Origin: Streptomyces sp. HUAS MG91
Lineage (GTDB): Bacteria; Actinomycetota; Actinomycetes; Streptomycetales; Streptomycetaceae
Direction of reading: 5' to 3'
NCBI RefSeq assembly: GCF_040529335.1
Contig: NZ_CP159534.1
Coordinates: 4,774,001-4,838,000 of the forward strand
Length of the DNA: 64,000 bases
The notes beneath the pieces are model-generated. The model saw nothing but the letters and a program-made list of their open reading frames with translations, ran no database searches and was not told the DNA's origin. The position numbers and the translations under genes are program-made. Position 1 is the first letter of the stretch. The number at the start of each line of letters is the position of its first letter. This document shows, piece by piece, positions 50,434 to 59,375 of this stretch.

Positions 50434-51064
50434 GCCGCAGCGCGTCCAGGTCCACGACCAGGTCCGCCCGCTCGCGGCCCGGAGCCACCCGGCGGGCGTT
50501 CGCCTCGTCCGAGCGCAGCACCCACGCGCGGGCCTCGGCCGGGTTCTTGCCGAACTCCACGTGCCGCGCGACCAGCCGCTCCACCCGTACGGTGTCGTCG
50601 ACCGCCACCCACCACACCTCGTCCAGCAGCGGGCGGACCGCCGTCGACCACGGCTCCTCGTCGAGGAGGAGGTAGTTCCCCTCGGTCACGATCAGCGGCA
50701 CGTCCGGCGGGACGGGCAGCGCGCCCGCCAGCGGCTGCTCCAGCTCCCGCTCGAAGGACGGCGCGTAGACCGTCTCGCCGTTGCGCGGCGCCCGGAGCCG
50801 GGCGAGGAGGGCGCCGTACCCGTACGCGTCGAACGTGTCCGGGGCGCCCTTGCGGTCCGCGCGGCCGAGCCGGCGCAGTTCCGCGTCCGCGAGGTGGAAG
50901 CCGTCCATGGGGACCAGCGCCGCGTCGGCGCCGAGCGCGCGGACGACGGCCCCGGCGAGCGTGGACTTGCCGGCGCCGGGCGGACCGGCGATGCCGAGCA
51001 CGCGGCGCGGGCCCCGGGACACCAGGGCTCGCGCGCGGCCGGCCAGTTCATCGACGCGACTCAT
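50408..51064 (-). CDS. P-loop nucleoside/pantothenate-kinase-like protein
   Basis: A 218-residue uridine-kinase/phosphoribulokinase-like ATPase. Walker A GIAGPPGAGKST is at about 24-35. VPMDGFHLADAELRRLGRADRKGAPDTFDAYGYGALLARL is the substrate-side motif of YfdG/YggC-type kinases, and VTEGNYLLLD is the Walker B-like segment. Phosphate acceptor unknown. It converges on the FadD3-like gene with 3' ends overlapping by 26 bp, so no terminator separates them. Confidence 0.9.
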   Translation of the reverse strand: MSRVDELAGRARALVSRGPRRVLGIAGPPGAGKSTLAGAVVRALGADAALVPMDGFHLADAELRRLGRADRKGAPDTFDAYGYGALLARLRAPRNGETVYAPSFERELEQPLAGALPVPPDVPLIVTEGNYLLLDEEPWSTAVRPLLDEVWWVAVDDTVRVERLVARHVEFGKNPAEARAWVLRSDEANARRVAPGRERADLVVDLDALRLSPPAAPA

Positions 51065-51085
51065 GGGGTGAGCCTTTCACGGGCG

Positions 51086-51829
51086 TCACCACTGGACGGC
51101 GTTGTCCAGGTCCTGCTGCCAGTAGGTGACCTTCAGGGAGTCGTCGATGTACGTGCCGCCGGCGGGCAGCGCCGGGTGGGCGGTCGCGGGCAGCGAACCG
51201 CTCATGGAGCGGGGCTGGAACATGACCTCCAGGCTCTTCGCGGTGTAGCCGTTCGAGCCGCTGCCGTCGGCGGCGGACAGCAGCACCGCCGCGTAGCCGG
51301 ACGCGCCGGGCGCGAGCGTGACCACGGCCTGCGGCTTGGAGTCCTCGACCACCGGCGGCACCGACTGCGCCTCGCTGAAGCGGACGACCGGGTAGCCGTA
51401 CAGGTAGCAGGGCTTGCCGCCGGTGTTGGTGACCGTGAGCAGCATGTGGTTGACGGGCCGGGCCATCGGGGCCGCGACCGTCCTGGTGTTGGCGCCCGAG
51501 CAGGTGACCGGCTTCGCGGCGGCCGCCGAATTGGCCGGGGCCTTCGCCGTGGTGCCGCCCGAGGTCTTCGACGCCGTACCGGAGCCGGAGCCGGAGCCGG
51601 AGTCCGAGCCCGCGTTCGTGTCCGTACCGGACTTCGCGTCGTCGCCGGCCGGGGCCTCCGACGCCCCCTTCGACCCGGTCGAGGAGGACGCGGCGGAGGA
51701 GGAGGCGGCCGACGCGCCCTCGTCCTTGACGCCCGATCCGTCGTTGCAGGCGGTGAGCGAGAGCGCGGCGATCGCGACGGTCGCGGCGGTGGTCAGCAGG
51801 CGGGTGCGGGAGGTGCGGATGCTGGACAT
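51086..51829 (-). CDS. DUF4232-domain lipoprotein
   Basis: A 247-residue exported lipoprotein: signal RTRLLTTAATVAIAALSLTAC with the lipidated cysteine at about 28. A Ser/Ala/Gly/Asp-rich linker (about 30-100) is followed by a DUF4232-like beta-sandwich (about 105-247: RPVNHMLLTVTNTGGKPCYLYGYPVVRF, APGASGYAAVLLSA). Function unknown; the family is common in Streptomyces. The linker repeats Gly-Ser dipeptides coded by GGAGCCGGAGCC. The ATG at 51829 is fixed by the signal peptide. Confidence 0.88.
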   Translation of the reverse strand: MSSIRTSRTRLLTTAATVAIAALSLTACNDGSGVKDEGASAASSSAASSSTGSKGASEAPAGDDAKSGTDTNAGSDSGSGSGSGTASKTSGGTTAKAPANSAAAAKPVTCSGANTRTVAAPMARPVNHMLLTVTNTGGKPCYLYGYPVVRFSEAQSVPPVVEDSKPQAVVTLAPGASGYAAVLLSAADGSGSNGYTAKSLEVMFQPRSMSGSLPATAHPALPAGGTYIDDSLKVTYWQQDLDNAVQW

Positions 51830-52004
51830 TGCTTGAGCCCCTTGGGAGTTCGGGTCGGTGTGGTGCTTGGATGACCCAGAGCCTGCGGGGTGATCCGTCC
51901 CAGGTGCCACAACTGACCGGCAGTTCGGCACGCTGGAACACTGAAACGGGCTCTGACCTGGGGGAACGCCGGTCCCCTGGAACGTCGGAATGGGACGCGG
52001 GGGC

Positions 52005-53288
52005 ATGGAGGAACGGGTGTCTGGAGACGGTTTCGCGCAGCTGCTGCGGGAGTTGAAGGACCGTTCGGGGCTGAGTTACGGCGTGCTCGCGAAGCGGCTG
52101 CACATGAGTACGTCGACCCTGCACCGCTACTGCAACGGCACCGCCGTGCCGACCGAGTACGCGCCGGTGGAACGGCTCGCGCGGCTCTGCAGGGCGAGCC
52201 CGGAGGAGCTGGTGGAGCTGCACCGGCGGTGGATCCTGGCGGACGCGGCACGGGGACGAAAAGGGGACCCCGCACCGGCACCCGCACCCGCTCCGGCCCC
52301 GAAGCCCGCGCCGGAGCCGGAGCCGGAGCCGGACCCACAGCCGGAGTCCGAGCGGGAGCCGGACGAGGGTGTCGTCGTGCGCCCCGCCGCCTCCCGCAGG
52401 CGCACCGCCGTCGTCGCGGGCATCGCGGTCGCGGCCGTCACCGGCGCCGTCGTGCTCGCCGTGAACCTCGGCGGCGGGGGCGGCGACGCGGACCGGCAGC
52501 AGGCGGCCGGGGCCACGGCCACCGGGCGGACCGGCGCGGAGCGGGACCCGTCGGCGTCCGCCGCGACGTCGCCCTCCGCGAGCGCCTCGAAGAAGCCGAA
52601 GCCGTCGGGGTCCGCGAGCGTGTCCGCGTCGTCCACCGCCCGGCCGGGCTCCGGATCAGGGGACGCCAAGGCGCCGGACAACGGCGGCGCCGCCCCGCTG
52701 AGCGTCAACACCCGCCCCTACGTCTACGACAGCCCGTGCAGCCAGCACTTCCTCGTCGACAGCGAACCGGCCCAGGTCGGACCGCCCGCCGGTGAACAGG
52801 ACGCGACCCGCTGGGCCGCCGCCTACGGCGCCGTCTCCTCGGGCGAGCAGGAGATCGCGCTCACCGTCCAGGGCACCGGCGCGCAGACCGTCGTCCTGGA
52901 GGCGCTGCGCGTCCGCGTCGTCTCCAAGTCGGCGCCGCTCGCCTGGAACGACTACTCGATGGGCGTCGGCTGCGGCGGCAGCGTCGACACCAAGTCCTTC
53001 GACGTCGACCTCGACAACGGCAGCCCCGCCGTCACCGTCAAGGGCGGCCAGCGCGACTTCCCGTACAAGGTGAGCGAGTCCGACCCGGAGGTCTTCTACG
53101 TCGTCGCCCACACCAAGGCGCACGACGTGCGCTGGGAGCTCTCCCTCGAATACTCCAGCGGGGGCCGCCACGGCACCGTACGCGTCACCGACGGCGGCAC
53201 CCCGTTCCGCACCAGCGCGGACGTCGGACGCCCCGGCTACGACTATCCCCTCGGCGGCGGCGAATGGATCGCGCGCGAGGAACAGTAG
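52005..53288 (+). CDS. XRE-type HTH, single-pass membrane protein with external domain
   Basis: A 427-residue RodZ-like arrangement. The N-terminal XRE helix-turn-helix (about 8-65) has LSYGVLAKRLHMSTSTLHRYCNG. A Pro/Ala/Glu-rich stalk covers 89-120, a transmembrane helix about 134-155 (TAVVAGIAVAAVTGAVVLAVNLG), then a Ser/Thr/Ala-rich linker and an external domain of about 200 residues with a CGGSVDTKSFDVDLDNGSP segment. Such proteins may couple envelope signals to DNA binding or be structural. ATG 52005 or the in-frame ATG at 51990. It diverges from the DUF4232 gene across 175 bp. Confidence 0.88.
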   Translation: MEERVSGDGFAQLLRELKDRSGLSYGVLAKRLHMSTSTLHRYCNGTAVPTEYAPVERLARLCRASPEELVELHRRWILADAARGRKGDPAPAPAPAPAPKPAPEPEPEPDPQPESEREPDEGVVVRPAASRRRTAVVAGIAVAAVTGAVVLAVNLGGGGGDADRQQAAGATATGRTGAERDPSASAATSPSASASKKPKPSGSASVSASSTARPGSGSGDAKAPDNGGAAPLSVNTRPYVYDSPCSQHFLVDSEPAQVGPPAGEQDATRWAAAYGAVSSGEQEIALTVQGTGAQTVVLEALRVRVVSKSAPLAWNDYSMGVGCGGSVDTKSFDVDLDNGSPAVTVKGGQRDFPYKVSESDPEVFYVVAHTKAHDVRWELSLEYSSGGRHGTVRVTDGGTPFRTSADVGRPGYDYPLGGGEWIAREEQ

Positions 53289-53313
53289 ACGGAAGAGCCG
53301 GGACGGCCGGTCG

Positions 53314-55083
53314 TCAGAGCTTCTCGGGGGTACGGATGCCGAGGAGCGCCATGCCCTGGTGCAGGGTGCGGGCCGTGAGGTCGCACAGCAGCAGCCGGTT
53401 CTCGACGATCTCCTGCGCCGGGCGCGGCTTGACCACCGGGCACTGGTCGTAGAACGTCGTGAACAGTGAGGCCAGCTGGTACAGGTACGCGGCCAGCTTG
53501 TGCGGCGCGTACTCGGCGGCGGCCTCGTAGACCAGATCGCCGAACGCGTCCAGGTGCAGGCCGAGCGCCCGCTCGGCCGGGGCGAGTTCGAGCTCCGGGT
53601 GCGCGACGGGCTCCGCCGAGTCCCCGGCGCGCCGCAGGATCGACTTGATCCGCGCGTACGCGTACTGGAGGTACACGCTGGTGTCGCCGTTCAGCGACAC
53701 CATCTGGTCCAGGTCGAACTTGTAGTCCCGGTTCGCCGACGTCGACAGGTCCGCGTACTTCACGGCGCCGATGCCGACGTACCGGCCGTTCTCGACGATC
53801 TCCTCCTCGGTCAGGCCCACCTTCTCGGCCTTCTCCCGGACGACCGCGGTGGCCCGCTCGACGGCCTCGTCGAGCAGGTCCTCCAGGCGCACGGTCTCGC
53901 CCGCACGCGTCTTGAACGGCTTGCCGTCCGCGCCCAGCACCGTGCCGTAGCCCATGTTGTGCGCGGTGACCTCGTCGCTGAGCCAGCCCATCCGGCGGGC
54001 CGCCTCGAAGACCATCTTGAAGTGCAGCGACTGCCGTACGTCCACGACGTAGATCAGCGACGTGGCGTGCAGGTCGGTGACCCGGTTCCGGATCGCGGAC
54101 AGGTCGGAGGCCGCGTAGCCGAAGCCGCCGTCCTTCTTCTGCACGATCAGCGGCACCGGCTCGCCGTCCTTGCCGCGGATCTCGTCGAAGAACACGACGA
54201 GCGCGCCGTCCGAGCGCACCGCGACACCCGACTCCTCCAGGAGCCGCGCCGTCTCCGGCATCAGGTCGTTGTACGCCGACTCACCGACGATCTCGTCGTC
54301 CCGGATCTCCATGTCGAGCTTCTCGAAGACCGAGTAGAAGTAGATCTTCGACTCGTCCACGAACCGCTGCCACAGGTCGAGCGTCTCCTTGTCGCCGGAC
54401 TGGAGGGCGACGACCCGCTTGCGGGCCCGCTCCTTGAACTCCTCGTCCGAGTCGAAGACGGCACGCGACGCCTTGTAGATCCGGTTCAGGTTCGACATGG
54501 CCTGCTCGCCGTCGGCCTCGTCGGCCGGGGCCAGCTCCGCCGGGTTCTCGATCAGGTACTGGATGAGCATGCCGAACTGGGTGCCCCAGTCGCCGATGTG
54601 GTGCCGGCCGATCGTCTTCTCGCCGGTGAAGTCGAGCATGGCGCGCAGGGCGTCGCCGATCACCGCGGAGCGCAGGTGGCCGACGTGCATCTCCTTCGCC
54701 ACGTTCGGCTGCGCGTAGTCGATGACCGTGATGCCCGGGGCGTCCTTCGCGGGCACGCCGAGCCGGTCGCCGTCGGCGGCGCGGGCCGCGAGGGTCTCGG
54801 TGATCGCCTTGTCGGTGACCGTCACGTTCAGGAAGCCGGGGCCGGAGACCTCGACGTCGGCGAGCAGCTCGCCGGTCTCGATCTCCGCGACGACCTGGGC
54901 GGCCAGCTCCCGCGGGTTCGCCTTGGCCTTCTTGGCGAGCGCCAGGATCCCGTTGGCCTGGTAGTCGGCCCGGTCGCTACGTCGCAGCAGCGGGTCCGCG
55001 GCGGTCGCCTCCGGCAGGGCCGAGGTGAGGGCGGCGGTGAGGCGCTGGTTGACGCTGGCGGTGATGGACGTGACCGGGGCCAT
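53314..55083 (-). CDS. argS: Arginyl-tRNA synthetase
   Basis: A 589-residue class I synthetase charging tRNA-Arg. An N-terminal additional domain (about 1-90) is followed by the HIGH-type motif [41 protein letters not shown], and [16 protein letters not shown] in the KMSKS-loop region, where KPFKTRAG replaces KMSKS as in many ArgRS. The C-terminal anticodon-binding domain ends [10 protein letters not shown]...[10 protein letters not shown]. The ATG at 55083 gives the family-typical N-terminus. lysS lies near in the opposite orientation. Confidence 0.97.
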   Translation of the reverse strand: MAPVTSITASVNQRLTAALTSALPEATAADPLLRRSDRADYQANGILALAKKAKANPRELAAQVVAEIETGELLADVEVSGPGFLNVTVTDKAITETLAARAADGDRLGVPAKDAPGITVIDYAQPNVAKEMHVGHLRSAVIGDALRAMLDFTGEKTIGRHHIGDWGTQFGMLIQYLIENPAELAPADEADGEQAMSNLNRIYKASRAVFDSDEEFKERARKRVVALQSGDKETLDLWQRFVDESKIYFYSVFEKLDMEIRDDEIVGESAYNDLMPETARLLEESGVAVRSDGALVVFFDEIRGKDGEPVPLIVQKKDGGFGYAASDLSAIRNRVTDLHATSLIYVVDVRQSLHFKMVFEAARRMGWLSDEVTAHNMGYGTVLGADGKPFKTRAGETVRLEDLLDEAVERATAVVREKAEKVGLTEEEIVENGRYVGIGAVKYADLSTSANRDYKFDLDQMVSLNGDTSVYLQYAYARIKSILRRAGDSAEPVAHPELELAPAERALGLHLDAFGDLVYEAAAEYAPHKLAAYLYQLASLFTTFYDQCPVVKPRPAQEIVENRLLLCDLTARTLHQGMALLGIRTPEKL

Positions 55084-55195
55084 GGGTATGGGCTGCCGTT
55101 CTGGTCGGGGCTGTGTGATGGTCCCGCCAGTATCCCACGGTGCCGCAAACGGGTTTCCAGGTCTCGCCGCCGTCCACCGGCCGGTGGGGCTTCTC

Positions 55196-55307
55196 GCGCA
55201 GTTCCCCGCGCCCCTGAGGCATGCGCTCCGCGCAGCCTCCCCTTGAGGTGAGCGCCCCTGATGAGATGCGCACGAAGTGCGCATCTCAGGGGCGCGGGGA
55301 ACTGCGC
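55196..55307. repeat. 112-bp dispersed repeat module with nested hairpin
   Basis: The core at 55196-55215 and its reverse complement at 55288-55307 enclose 72 bp. A nested perfect 11-bp hairpin sits inside: GAGATGCGCAC at 55263-55273 and GTGCGCATCTC at 55277-55287, loop GAA. It lies between the FN3-gene stop and the argS start on the minus strand. Confidence 0.9.
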
Positions 55308-55338
55308 GAGAAGCGGCCACCGGACCGCAGGGTTCCCC

Positions 55339-57339
55339 CTAGCCGGACACCCCGGTCGCGTACACGGTGGCGGCCTCCGAGTAGTTGTTGGCGCCGTCCA
55401 CCGCGCGCAGCTCCCAGCACCGCTCCACACCGTCCGGCAGGACCTCCGTGTCCCGGAAGGACGTGACGCCGCCCTCCAGAACCTCCGAGAGCAGCCCGCT
55501 GCCACAGGAGCGCACCCCGTCGACCGTCTCGACGCGCCCCGACCGGAGCCAGTAGGAGTGCAGGTCGGCCACCGGGGACGCGTTCCACGACAGCGCGGTG
55601 CCCTCGGCACCGGGCGTGGCCGTGAAGCCGGCCGGCACCGGCGGCGCGACCGTGTCCTCGTAGCGCACGGCCTTGAAGTCCGTCGACAGTACGCCGTTCC
55701 CGGCCACCGCGAACGCCGTGACGTACCGGTCCGTCGAACCGCCGAAGTCGGTCAGCAGGCAGCGGCACTCCACGTACAGGGAAGTGCGGAAGATCTCCTC
55801 GGGGGCGCAGGCGCGCAGGGTCGTGCGGACCGTGGACGTGCTCGTGCCCGAGTAGACCTTGAAGCCGCCGCTGTGGTCGTTGTCGGCCGCCACCCGCAGG
55901 TGCAGCTCTGGCCGGCCGTCGGCGTCGGGCCTGAGGTAGACGATCGACGCCGGGGCCACCGCGCGCCGGGACGTCACCGACACCGGCTTCGCCCGGTGCC
56001 CGGCCGCGTCCACGGCGTACACCGTGTAGGCGCGGCGCACGCCCGGCTTCGCCGTCGTGTCCCGGTAGGCGGCGGCGTCGGCGGTGCCGAGCAGCACCGG
56101 GGCGCCGGCCGCGCCCTCGTCGAGGCCGTACACCTGCCAGCTCACGGCGTCGTCGGCCGGCGCGGCCCACGACAGCGCGACCCCGCCCGCGTCCGGCTTC
56201 GCCGCGAGACCGGTCACCGCGCCCGGCGCCTTCGTGTCCGGCGTGGTCACCGCGACGGGCGTGGTCCGCGCCGAGGTGTTGCCCGCCGCGTCCGTCGCGC
56301 TCACCGTGTAGTGGTACGTCGTCTTCTGCGCGGGCGTCTCGTCGTACAGGTACTGCTCACCCGGCGTCTCGCGCAGGTCCATCGTGGCGACCTTGGTGTA
56401 CGGGCCCGCCGCGGCCGTGGCCCGCCACAGCGTGAAGAGCGGCCCCTCGGCCTCCCGCACCTGGCCCAGCCAGACGTTCACGCGCGGCTCGCCCAGGATC
56501 GTCGACACCGAGACGTCCGACGCGGGCACGTAGGGCACCGGCGGGGCGGTCCTGTCGGGCGGCGTCACGTACGGGCCGCAGCCCCACGCCCCGTAGTTGG
56601 TCCACTTGTCCACGGCCGCGATGCAGAACCGGTACTTCCGGCCGTCCTTCGGCAGGGCGTACGACGCCGTGGTGCCGGTGGTCGTCCAGTCCGTGACGCC
56701 GGTCCCGTCCGTCTCGACCAGGACGCGGTAGTGCTTGATGTCCAGCTCGCGGTTCTTCGTCCAGGTCGCGTTCGCCCTGCCGGTCGCCGCGTCGTACGTG
56801 GTCCTGATGCCGGTCGGCGCGAGCGGCTTCTTGGAGTCGGACGAGGCGGGCCAGGTGAACTTCACCCGGGACAGGCCGGTCCAGTTCGCGTGGTCGACGC
56901 GGACGGTGTGGCTGCCCGAGCCGATGCAGAACGTGCCCGGGACGCTGTTCCCGGCGTCACCGGTGTTCTTCCACTTGTCGACCTTGCGCACCCCGTCCAC
57001 GTACAGTCGCAGCCCGTCCGTGCCGGAGAGGCGGTACGTGAAGCAGCCGCCCGAGCCGAAGTCGCGGGTCAGCGACCAGCGCACGGAGAAGTTGTTCGTG
57101 GCCATCCCGGAGAGCGGCGCGCCGGTCCACTTCTGGTCGACGGTGGTGTCGCAGTCCGTCTTCTTCGGGGTGCCCGAGAAGCTGGTGTTCGAGTAGAACG
57201 TCCGCTTGAACGTGGTGTCGCCGCAGGTCACGGTCGCGTGGGCGGCGGGTGCCGCGAGGAGCGCGCCGCCCAGCGGCAGGGCGAGCGCCAGGCCGGCCGC
57301 CGCGGCACGGCGTCCGGCCACGAATCTGTCTGTGATCAC
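55339..57339 (-). CDS. Secreted PA14/fibronectin type III multidomain protein
   Basis: A 666-residue exported protein: signal peptide GRRAAAAGLALALPLGGALLAAPAAHA, cleavage about residue 36. A PA14-like sugar/ligand-binding domain (about 38-165) shows SVRWSLTRDFGSGGCFTYRLSGTDGLRLYVDG and THRVRVDHANWTGL-like elements. Several fibronectin type III-like repeats follow (about 170-650), each with APTGI, APGAVTGL or APPVPAGF openings and Y-x-V strands. Probably a cell-surface or extracellular matrix-type binding protein; no catalytic domain is seen. GTG start at 57339 without a strong ribosome site. Confidence 0.85.
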   Translation of the reverse strand: MITDRFVAGRRAAAAGLALALPLGGALLAAPAAHATVTCGDTTFKRTFYSNTSFSGTPKKTDCDTTVDQKWTGAPLSGMATNNFSVRWSLTRDFGSGGCFTYRLSGTDGLRLYVDGVRKVDKWKNTGDAGNSVPGTFCIGSGSHTVRVDHANWTGLSRVKFTWPASSDSKKPLAPTGIRTTYDAATGRANATWTKNRELDIKHYRVLVETDGTGVTDWTTTGTTASYALPKDGRKYRFCIAAVDKWTNYGAWGCGPYVTPPDRTAPPVPYVPASDVSVSTILGEPRVNVWLGQVREAEGPLFTLWRATAAAGPYTKVATMDLRETPGEQYLYDETPAQKTTYHYTVSATDAAGNTSARTTPVAVTTPDTKAPGAVTGLAAKPDAGGVALSWAAPADDAVSWQVYGLDEGAAGAPVLLGTADAAAYRDTTAKPGVRRAYTVYAVDAAGHRAKPVSVTSRRAVAPASIVYLRPDADGRPELHLRVAADNDHSGGFKVYSGTSTSTVRTTLRACAPEEIFRTSLYVECRCLLTDFGGSTDRYVTAFAVAGNGVLSTDFKAVRYEDTVAPPVPAGFTATPGAEGTALSWNASPVADLHSYWLRSGRVETVDGVRSCGSGLLSEVLEGGVTSFRDTEVLPDGVERCWELRAVDGANNYSEAATVYATGVSG

Positions 57340-57474
57340 GCAGACAGGACCATCGTGACGGCCCCGGGGTTGTACCGCGGGACAATCCGTTTTCCGTCGC
57401 CCCGGGGAAGCTGGGACAATGGCGGGACGCGGAGAGCGCCGCGTACCCCGAGACAAGAGAAGGACCGACTGACC

Positions 57475-59235
57475 GTGGCCCAGAGCACGAGCGCGGAGCC
57501 CCAGGAGAATGCCGACTGGGTGTCCCGATTCGCGGACGATGTCATCGCCGAGTCCGAGCGTCGTGCCCCGGGCAAACCGGTCGTCGTCGCCTCCGGCCTC
57601 TCCCCGTCGGGCCCGATCCACCTGGGCAACCTGCGCGAGGTCATGACCCCGCACCTGGTCGCCGACGAGATCCGGCGCCGCGGCCGCACGGTCCGCCACC
57701 TGATCTCCTGGGACGACTTCGACCGCTACCGCAAGGTCCCGAACGGCGTGCCGGGCACCGACGCGTCCTGGGCCGAGCACATCGGCAAGCCGCTGACCTC
57801 GGTCCCGGCCCCGGCCGGATCGGCGTACCCGAACTGGGCGGAGCACTTCAAGGCCGCCATGGTCGAGGCCCTCGCGGACCTCGGCGTCGAGTTCGACGGC
57901 ATCAGCCAGACCGAGCAGTACACGTCGGGCACCTACCGCGAGCAGATCCTGCACGCGATGAGGCACCGCGGCGACATCGACGCGATCCTCGACCAGTACC
58001 GCACGAAGAAGGACCCCGGCAAGAAGCCGCAGCAGAAGAACCAGAAGCCGGTCGACGAGGCCGAGCTGGAGGCCGCCGAGGGCTCCGGCGCGGCCGACGA
58101 GGACGACGGCAGCGGCGGCACCGGCGGGTACTACCCGTACAAGCCGTTCTGCGGCGAGTGCGGCAAGGACCTCACCACCGTCACGTCGTACGACGACGAG
58201 ACGACGGAGCTGTCCTACACCTGCACCCTCGACGGCTTCACCGAGACCGTCCTGCTGTCGGAGTTCAACCGCGGCAAGCTGGTCTGGAAGGTCGACTGGC
58301 CGATGCGCTGGGCGTACGAGGGCGTCATCTTCGAGCCGAGCGGCGTCGACCACTCGTCGCCGGGTTCGTCGTTCCAGGTCGGCGGCCAGATCGTCGACCA
58401 GGTCTTCGGCGGCAAGCAGCCGATCGGCCCGATGTACGCGTTCGTCGGCATCTCCGGCATGGCCAAGATGTCGTCGTCGAAGGGCGGCGTGCCCACCCCC
58501 GGCGACGCGCTCCAGATCATGGAGCCGCAGATCCTGCGCTGGCTCTACGCCCGCCGCCGTCCCAACCAGTCGTTCAAGATCGCCTTCGACCAGGAGATCC
58601 AGCGGCTCTACGACGAGTGGGACAAGCTCTCCGCCAAGGTGGCGGACGGCTCGGCGCTGCCCGCCGACGCCGCCGCGTACAGCCGGGCCATCGGCGTCGC
58701 CGGGCGCGAACTGCCGCGTACGCCGCGGCCGTTGCCGTACCGCACGCTGGCCTCCGTCGCCGACGTCACGGCCGGGGACACCGAGCAGACCCTGCGCATC
58801 CTCTCCGAGCTCGACCCGGAGAACCCGGTCACCGCTCTCGTCTCCGTGCGCCCGCGCCTGGACAAGGCCGAGGCCTGGATCACCAAGTACGTGCCCGCCG
58901 AGTCCCGCACCATCGTGCGCACCGAGCCGGACACCGAGGCGCTCGCCGCGCTCGACGAGGCGTCCCGCGCCTCGATCCGGCTGCTGCTCGACGGGCTCGA
59001 CTCGCACTGGTCGCTCGACGGGCTGACCCATCTCGTCTACGGCGTTCCGAAGGTGCAGGCCGGCTACTCCGCCGACGCCACCGCCAAGGAACTCCCCGCC
59101 GAGATCAAGGTGGCCCAGCGCTCGTTCTTCGCGCTCCTCTACGACCTTCTGGTCGGCCGGGACACCGGGCCGCGGCTGCCCACGCTGCTGCTGGCGGTGG
59201 GGGCGGAGCGGGTGCGCAGGCTGCTCGGCGCATAG
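57475..59235 (+). CDS. lysS: Lysyl-tRNA synthetase, class I
   Basis: A 586-residue class I-type LysRS, not the common class II enzyme. HIGH motif HLGN is in GLSPSGPIHLGNLREVMTPH; KMSKS motif is KMSSSKGG at about residue 332. A zinc-ribbon-like insert (FCGECGKD) and an acidic/basic linker (KKDPGKKPQQKNQKPVDEAE) precede it. The C-terminal helical domain ends RSFFALLYDLLVGRDTGPRLPTLLL. Class I LysRS is best known from archaea and some bacteria including actinomycetes. GTG start, GAGAAGGA ten bases upstream. A strong terminator follows. Confidence 0.95.
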   Translation: MAQSTSAEPQENADWVSRFADDVIAESERRAPGKPVVVASGLSPSGPIHLGNLREVMTPHLVADEIRRRGRTVRHLISWDDFDRYRKVPNGVPGTDASWAEHIGKPLTSVPAPAGSAYPNWAEHFKAAMVEALADLGVEFDGISQTEQYTSGTYREQILHAMRHRGDIDAILDQYRTKKDPGKKPQQKNQKPVDEAELEAAEGSGAADEDDGSGGTGGYYPYKPFCGECGKDLTTVTSYDDETTELSYTCTLDGFTETVLLSEFNRGKLVWKVDWPMRWAYEGVIFEPSGVDHSSPGSSFQVGGQIVDQVFGGKQPIGPMYAFVGISGMAKMSSSKGGVPTPGDALQIMEPQILRWLYARRRPNQSFKIAFDQEIQRLYDEWDKLSAKVADGSALPADAAAYSRAIGVAGRELPRTPRPLPYRTLASVADVTAGDTEQTLRILSELDPENPVTALVSVRPRLDKAEAWITKYVPAESRTIVRTEPDTEALAALDEASRASIRLLLDGLDSHWSLDGLTHLVYGVPKVQAGYSADATAKELPAEIKVAQRSFFALLYDLLVGRDTGPRLPTLLLAVGAERVRRLLGA

Positions 59236-59242
59236 CGCCTCC

Positions 59243-59280
59243 GGCGGCACCGGGATCCTTTCCGGTGCCGCCGTTTTTTT
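59243..59280 (+). terminator. Rho-independent terminator of lysS
   Basis: A perfect 11-bp stem: GGCGGCACCGG at 59243-59253 with CCGGTGCCGCC at 59262-59272 and an 8-base loop, followed by G and seven T residues (59274-59280). The clearest classical terminator in the window, eight bases after the lysS stop. Confidence 0.93.
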
Positions 59281-59318
59281 GGGTGCGTGGTCGGGCGCGG
59301 GTCTCGTCGTGGCTGGTC

Positions 59319-59338
59319 GCGCAGTTCCCCGCGCCCCT
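59319..59338. repeat. Dispersed repeat copy, core GCGCAGTTCCCCGCGCCCCT
   Basis: Full core with left flank CTCGTCGTGGCTGGTC and right arm GAGGCATGCGCTGCGCGC, between the convergent ends of lysS and the FG-GAP gene and just beyond the lysS terminator. Confidence 0.88.
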
Positions 59339-59375
59339 GAGGCATGCGCTGCGCGCAGCCTCCCCGGGCCGCCGG

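Noticed and set aside
55261..59235. Very long plus-strand open frame that would extend lysS by more than 700 codons
   Set aside because: The upstream part is antisense to the FN3 protein. A GTG with a ribosome site at 57475 starts the recognisable LysRS.
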